A DNA stretch of 10,540 nucleotides, taken from the NCBI GenBank assembly GCA_016206515.1, contig JACQRN010000332.1:1-10540 (forward strand). The letters run 5' to 3'. A model generated the notes under the pieces. That model worked only from the letters and a program-made list of their open reading frames with translations. It searched no databases and was not told where the DNA came from. The stretch's first letter is position 1, and the number at the start of each line of letters is the position of its first letter. The position numbers and the translations under genes were made by a program. Shown here in pieces: positions 6,681 through 10,540 of the stretch. Origin of the DNA: Planctomycetota bacterium (GTDB lineage: Bacteria; Planctomycetota; SBBH01; JACQRN01).

Positions 6681-7726
6681 GCGATCCCCGCGAGGATCGT
6701 CCCGGCGATCCTCTCCGTGCCGTCCGTGATCGCCAGCGCGCGCGCCGCGCGGCGCATCCGGTCTGCGGACGGCGGGTCCGAGAGCATCCCCTCCAAAGCC
6801 ATGGCGAGCCCCACGGGGCCGAGCCCCACGGGGGCGAGCCCCCCCGGTGTGCGTCCCCCGTTGCCCAGGACGACCGCCGCGCCGCGCAACGCCGGGACGC
6901 GCGCATTCTCCTCCTGGTGACCGTCCGCCGCGGACGCCAGCGGCAGAAGGACCGCCGGTGGGCCGTAGGCGAGGATCTCCGCGAGCGAATTCCCCCCCGC
7001 GCGCGCCACCACGGCGTCCGACCCCGCGAGCCAGTCGAGAATGTCGGGCCGGGACGCGAACACCTCCGCGGGAACCCCGGCGCGAGCGTACGCCTCGCGC
7101 ACCCGTTCGAGATCCGCCTCCCCGGTCTGGTGAAGGACCCGCAGGCCACCTACCGCGCGGGAGATCCGATCGAGCCCCCCGAGGAACATCGTATTGACCT
7201 CCCGCGATCCGAGGCTCCCGCCGAGAACGAGCACCTGCCGCCCCGCACCCTCCAGGCGCCGTGGGGAAGGCGGCCGACGCAAGGGGGCCCCCGTGACCGA
7301 GGAGCGCGGCAGGTGCCAGCGCGACGGATGCGTCAGAAACGTGGAGCGCGCAAACGGCGCCAGGAGCCGCGTCACCTTCCCCGGGAGGGCGTTCTGCTCC
7401 AGGAGGAAGAGCGGAAGCCGGCGGGCGATCCCCGCGAGGCACCCCGGGAACGCCGCGTACCCCCCCAGGCCGACGACGGCGCGCGCCCCCCAGCGCGCAA
7501 GCGCCCGGGAAGCCGCCCGGAGCACACCCGGACAGAGCGCCCCGCGCGAGCCGCGCATCGCCAGGCACTCGTGCGGCAGCCCCGAGCGTTCGAGAAAGGC
7601 GCGTTCCATCGGCCGCGTCCCGCACAACCAGGAGACCTCCGCGCCACGCGAACGCAGAGCCTCCGCGAGCGCCAGCCCCGGCATCAGGTGGCCGCCGGTC
7701 CCGCCGCCGGAGAGGACGATCCGCAT
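6677..7726 (-). CDS. murG: lipid II synthase, undecaprenyl-PP-MurNAc-pentapeptide GlcNAc transferase
   Basis: A peripheral membrane glycosyltransferase (GT28) that moves GlcNAc from UDP-GlcNAc to lipid I on the inner face of the membrane, giving lipid II. The 349 residues cover the whole family. GGGTGGHLMPGLALAEAL (7-24) is the N-terminal glycine loop. GLGGYAAFPG (86-95) and LLEQNALPG (108-116) follow. GGSLGSREVN (169-178) is the second glycine loop, HQTGE (199-203) follows it, and ARAGGNSLAEI (241-251) with DGHQEENA (268-275) forms the UDP-GlcNAc site. A GLxPV repeat at about 297-308 is an unusual insertion. The ATG at 7726 has no Shine-Dalgarno (CCTTCCCCTC precedes it), so it may rely on coupling to a short ORF ending 16 bases upstream. 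The enzyme's substrate is made by glmU two genes downstream. Confidence 0.96.
   Translation of the reverse strand: MRIVLSGGGTGGHLMPGLALAEALRSRGAEVSWLCGTRPMERAFLERSGLPHECLAMRGSRGALCPGVLRAASRALARWGARAVVGLGGYAAFPGCLAGIARRLPLFLLEQNALPGKVTRLLAPFARSTFLTHPSRWHLPRSSVTGAPLRRPPSPRRLEGAGRQVLVLGGSLGSREVNTMFLGGLDRISRAVGGLRVLHQTGEADLERVREAYARAGVPAEVFASRPDILDWLAGSDAVVARAGGNSLAEILAYGPPAVLLPLASAADGHQEENARVPALRGAAVVLGNGGRTPGGLAPVGLGPVGLAMALEGMLSDPPSADRMRRAARALAITDGTERIAGTILAGIA
6805..6848 (-). repeat. 15-bp tandem repeat inside murG
   Basis: The plus-strand unit cgagccccacggggc occurs at 6805-6819 and, with one change, at 6820-6834. A degenerate third copy starts at 6835. On the coding strand it gives five-residue GLxPV units in the C-terminal domain of MurG. 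It keeps the frame and looks like recent slippage. Confidence 0.75.
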
Positions 7727-7742
7727 GAGGGGAAGGATACCG

Positions 7743-7873
7743 TCAGGACCACGGTCCGGGCCGCGGCGCCGTCCCCCTCCGGAGTTCCTCGTATTGGGCT
7801 CGCACGGCCATTTCCCCGCCCCGCAGCGTCATCCCGGCGCGGCCATCGATTCCAGCCAGCCTCTCTTCCTCCA

Positions 7874-7874
<1 letters not shown>
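7743..7874 (-). CDS. candidate 43-residue ORF between recA and murG
   Basis: The ATG shares its A with the recA stop (TGATG), a layout typical of translational coupling. The frame then runs 43 codons to a TGA 16 bases before murG. The product begins MEEERLAGIDGRAG, carries AVRAQYEELRRG in the middle and ends in a Pro-rich tail. It is charged, with no membrane segment or signal peptide. I recognise no family. No good Shine-Dalgarno precedes the ATG: a GGGGG lies about a dozen bases away, inside recA. In-frame internal ATGs at 7832 and 7811 give shorter versions, the latter with GCGGGGAA before it. It fills nearly all of the 147-base recA-murG gap and could supply ribosomes to the SD-less murG. 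An open frame of this length also arises by chance at high G+C, so this is tentative. Confidence 0.35.
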
Positions 7875-9067
<1,193 letters not shown>

Positions 9068-9072
9068 GTCAG

Positions 9073-9078
9073 CCTCCT
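9073..9078 (-). promoter_or_regulatory. Shine-Dalgarno sequence fixing the recA start
   Basis: AGGAGG on the minus strand, five bases before ATG 9067. It rules against the 27-codon longer frame starting at 9148. Confidence 0.85.
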
Positions 9079-9160
9079 TCTCTCGTGTCCTCTCGTACCC
9101 TACGCCTCGCATCTTCCTGCACGCGAATCTACCCGACCCCTCGGACAAATTTTCTGATCC

Positions 9161-9178
9161 GGAAAACGCCCGTTTTCC
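9161..9178 (-). promoter_or_regulatory. palindrome ahead of recA, candidate LexA operator
   Basis: GGAAAAC-GCCC-GTTTTCC on the plus strand is a perfect inverted repeat with 7-base arms. It ends exactly at the lexA stop codon and lies 94 bases before the recA ATG. Its core AAAC-N4-GTTT equals that of the two palindromes before lexA. The surrounding 50 bases are clearly richer in A+T than the genes, as expected of a promoter, though I could not place convincing -35/-10 boxes. A lexA terminator is the alternative, but no U-run follows the hairpin in the minus direction. Confidence 0.6.
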
Positions 9179-9835
9179 TCACGCGCGCCGCACGACCCCC
9201 ACGACTTCCCCCAGGATGCGGACGTTACGCCCGTCGGAGCGCCCCACCCGGATCGGCCGGTACCGCTCGTTGGCCGGTTCCAGCCTCAATCCCTCCGCGT
9301 CCATGAACACCCGCTTGACCGTCGCCTCCTCCTCGTCGAGAAGCACCACGCCGACCGCGCCTTCGGGGACTTTCGGCGCGCGGCGGACCACCACGAAGTC
9401 GCCGTCCCAGATCCCCGCGTCGATCATGCTGTCGCCGACCACGCGCAGGAGGAACAGGTCGTCCGAGGGGCCGAAGAACGTGTCGAACTCCATGTACCCC
9501 TCGATCTCCTCCGCGGCGAGCGTCGGCCCCCCCGCGGCGACGCGCCCCACCAGGGGGATCCCGCGCGGCCGCGCCGCGGGCGGCCGATCCGTCCCCTCCC
9601 GCCCGGCGGGCGCCTCCACAACCGGACGCCCCGCCAGGACGAGCCCCCTGTGCCCCGGACGGCGCCGCAGCACCCCCTTCCGTTCGAGCGCCTTGAGATG
9701 ATCGAACACGGTCCGTGTGGAGCGGATCCGCATGCGCCGGGCGATCTCCCGCACGCTCGGCGGCACCCCCGCGCGGACAGTCTCCCCCCGCACGAACTCC
9801 ACGATCTCCCTTTGCCGGTCCGTCAGGTCCGCCAT
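9179..9835 (-). CDS. lexA: SOS repressor LexA (S24 self-cleaving)
   Basis: It represses SOS genes until RecA filaments make it cleave itself. The 218 residues fit the family. The N-terminal winged helix has SVREIARRMRIRSTRTVFDH (27-46). A Pro-rich linker (about 72-93) leads to the cleavage segment VGRVAAGG, with the scissile bond predicted between Ala101 and Gly102. The catalytic Ser136 is in GDSMIDAG and Lys174 in ATVKRVF. The ATG at 9835 was chosen because MADLTDRQREIV matches the normal LexA beginning. GGAG lies only three bases upstream, so its ribosome binding site is weak. An in-frame ATG at 9859 is possible and would lie near the predicted transcript start. The frame is open much further upstream but there it runs antisense to the divergent ATPase. 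Two AAAC-N4-GTTT palindromes in its promoter suggest autorepression. Confidence 0.96.
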   Translation of the reverse strand: MADLTDRQREIVEFVRGETVRAGVPPSVREIARRMRIRSTRTVFDHLKALERKGVLRRRPGHRGLVLAGRPVVEAPAGREGTDRPPAARPRGIPLVGRVAAGGPTLAAEEIEGYMEFDTFFGPSDDLFLLRVVGDSMIDAGIWDGDFVVVRRAPKVPEGAVGVVLLDEEEATVKRVFMDAEGLRLEPANERYRPIRVGRSDGRNVRILGEVVGVVRRA

Positions 9836-9842
9836 GGACTCC

Positions 9843-9854
9843 AAACGTATGTTT
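9843..9854 (-). promoter_or_regulatory. candidate LexA operator proximal to lexA
   Basis: The plus strand reads AAAC-GTAT-GTTT flanked by CC on each side. With flanks it resembles the Gram-positive SOS box CGAAC-N4-GTTCG, with A in place of the first G. It lies eight bases before the lexA ATG, in the presumed untranslated leader, where a bound repressor would block transcription. Confidence 0.7.
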
Positions 9855-9865
9855 CCCATATCGGC

Positions 9866-9894
9866 ATGATCCAAACATTTGTTTCGTATGTCCA
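9866..9894 (-). promoter_or_regulatory. predicted lexA promoter
   Basis: On the minus strand TGGACA (9889-9894, five of six to TTGACA) is followed after 17 bases by GATCAT (9866-9871, four of six to TATAAT). The second palindrome lies wholly within the spacer. A start site about seven bases past the -10 would fall near 9859. The match is moderate; the sigma-factor consensus of this organism is unknown. Confidence 0.5.
9873..9884 (-). promoter_or_regulatory. candidate LexA operator inside the lexA promoter spacer
   Basis: The plus strand reads AAAC-ATTT-GTTT, preceded by CC and followed by CG. Its centre is 30 bp from that of the proximal palindrome, about three helical turns, so two dimers would sit on the same DNA face. 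It also lies upstream of the divergent ATPase gene. Confidence 0.7.
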
Positions 9895-9925
9895 GAAGAA
9901 AAACGGGCAACCACCGAAGGTTGCC
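9894..9925 (-). terminator. terminator-like hairpin reading toward lexA
   Basis: On the minus strand GGCAACC-TTCGGT-GGTTGCC forms a perfect 7-bp stem (9919-9925 with 9906-9912) with a 6-base loop. CG and the pyrimidine run TTTTTCTTCT follow. This is a fair intrinsic terminator for transcription coming from the right. That transcription would be antisense to the ATPase, or a leader from an unseen distal lexA promoter. The T-run ends where the predicted lexA -35 box begins. Confidence 0.55.
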
Positions 9926-9955
9926 AACGCCACCCCCGAGCCCGACACTACCCCG

Positions 9956-10540
9956 ATGCCGGAGCCGGGAGGCTGGGGCCTGACGCGCGAACCGTTCACG
10001 CTCTGCGCGGACCCGGAGATGCTGTACCTCGGCGCGGGACACCGCGACGCGCTCGCACGACTCCTCTACGCGGTCCGGACGCACAAGGGGGGCGCGCTCC
10101 TGGTCAGCGAGGATGCCGGGGACGGGAAGACCTCGCTCCTGCGGCGCCTCCTGCTCGACCTGGCGGTGCCGGGAGCGCCGCCGGTCCTGTCCGCGTTCAT
10201 CGAGTACCCCACCCTCACCCCGACCCAGATGCTTCGCGCGATCGCAACCGGGCTCGGCGCCCCGAAGGCGCTCCGCGACAAGGCGACCGCGGTGGCGTCC
10301 CTGCGCGAGCATCTCCTCGCCCATCGCGCCACAGGCGGGGTTGCGGTCGTCGTCGTCGACGAGGGGCAGCTGCTGGCGGACCGGACGGCGGTCCTACAGG
10401 AACTGCGCATCCTCCTGAACCTCTCCACGCCGGAGGGGTTCCTCCTGACGTTCCTCCTCTCGGGCCAGAAGCCCCTGATGGCGGCGGTGAAGGCGATTCC
10501 CGAGTTGTGGCAGCGCCTGCCGGTGCGGATCTTCCTCGAC
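9956..10540 (+). CDS. ExeA/GspA-type AAA ATPase, N-terminal part (cut by window end)
   Basis: The frame is open from ATG 9956 to the last base (195 codons), so only the N-terminal ATPase region is seen. GWGLTREPFTLCADPEMLYL (7-26) followed by HRDALARLLYAV is the hallmark beginning of the ExeA/GspA family, whose members help assemble secretins or pili, or act as TniB-like transposition ATPases. Walker A reads SEDAGDGKTS (51-60): Lys58 and Thr59 are present but Glu52 replaces the first glycine of GxxxxGKT. Walker B is VVVVDEGQLL (131-140), and LLSGQKPL (167-174) follows, matching the family's VGQPEL-like segment. An in-frame ATG at 9866 is an alternative start, but it would put operator DNA inside the gene. 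Neither ATG has a Shine-Dalgarno. It is transcribed away from lexA across a 120-base shared region. The missing C-terminus would show whether a peptidoglycan-binding domain is present. Confidence 0.85.
   Translation, partial: MPEPGGWGLTREPFTLCADPEMLYLGAGHRDALARLLYAVRTHKGGALLVSEDAGDGKTSLLRRLLLDLAVPGAPPVLSAFIEYPTLTPTQMLRAIATGLGAPKALRDKATAVASLREHLLAHRATGGVAVVVVDEGQLLADRTAVLQELRILLNLSTPEGFLLTFLLSGQKPLMAAVKAIPELWQRLPVRIFLD

Noticed and set aside
6681..7625. The murC frame stays open far upstream through murG, as if a 776-residue fusion existed.
   Set aside because: The extra part is Arg/Gly/Ala-rich shadow coding across from murG in another frame. MurC homology starts at 6680, where the ATGA overlap with murG also lies.
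7744..7760. GGACCACGGTCC repeat before murG as a recA terminator.
   Set aside because: The stem is only four to five base pairs and no U-run follows in the minus direction.
9860..10324. The lexA frame is open upstream to 10324, suggesting a longer LexA.
   Set aside because: The extension runs antisense to the ExeA-type ATPase, crosses the promoter region and has no LexA features. Canonical LexA starts at MADLTDRQ.

Overview
This is a G+C-rich bacterial window. Most of it is around 70% G+C by eye, with a drop to about 60% in the first half of the leftmost gene. It is dominated by one long, tightly packed run of housekeeping genes on the minus strand. The host looks like an uncultured bacterium with an LexA/RecA SOS system and peptidoglycan. 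An ExeA-type ATPase and a VHEWG-family protein would fit lineages such as Acidobacteriota, deltaproteobacterial groups or related candidate phyla, but the window alone cannot fix the taxonomy. No tRNA, rRNA, CRISPR array or insertion sequence was seen.

Layout from left to right. A plus-strand gene of unknown function (VHEWG family) ends at 1131 and meets the minus-strand cluster head to head, overlapping pth by 11 bases. Reading the cluster in its own direction (right to left) gives: lexA (9835-9179), recA (9067-7874), a candidate 43-residue ORF touching recA by a TGATG overlap (7874-7743), murG (7726-6677), murC (6680-5295, ATGA overlap), glmU (5269-3854), prs (3808-2870), an unrecognised 131-residue gene (2859-2464), rplY/ctc (2452-1712) and pth (1696-1121). 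After lexA-recA (111 bases apart) no gap exceeds about 45 bases, and I see no convincing intrinsic terminator inside the run. The genes could therefore be one operon or a few overlapping ones. At the right edge, divergent from lexA, an ExeA/GspA-type AAA ATPase begins and runs off the window.

How the genes fit together. LexA and RecA are the repressor and co-protease of the SOS response. MurG, MurC and GlmU make UDP-GlcNAc, UDP-MurNAc-alanine and lipid II. Prs makes PRPP. RplY and Pth serve the ribosome. The prs-rplY-pth order is familiar in several phyla. Placing murG-murC directly behind lexA-recA, without the usual dcw neighbours, is less familiar to me and raises the question of SOS read-through into cell-wall genes.

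The clearest regulatory signal is a palindrome AAAC-N4-GTTT. It occurs twice in the lexA/ATPase divergent region (centres 30 bp apart) and once right after the lexA stop, ahead of recA. By eye it occurs nowhere else in the window, and it is the best candidate for this organism's LexA operator. Secondary points are low-complexity extensions on RecA, RplY and GlmU, a minus-strand terminator-like hairpin just upstream of the lexA promoter, and an ATPase whose Walker A has lost its first glycine. I found no evidence of a wholly new multi-gene system. The novelty is regulatory and architectural.
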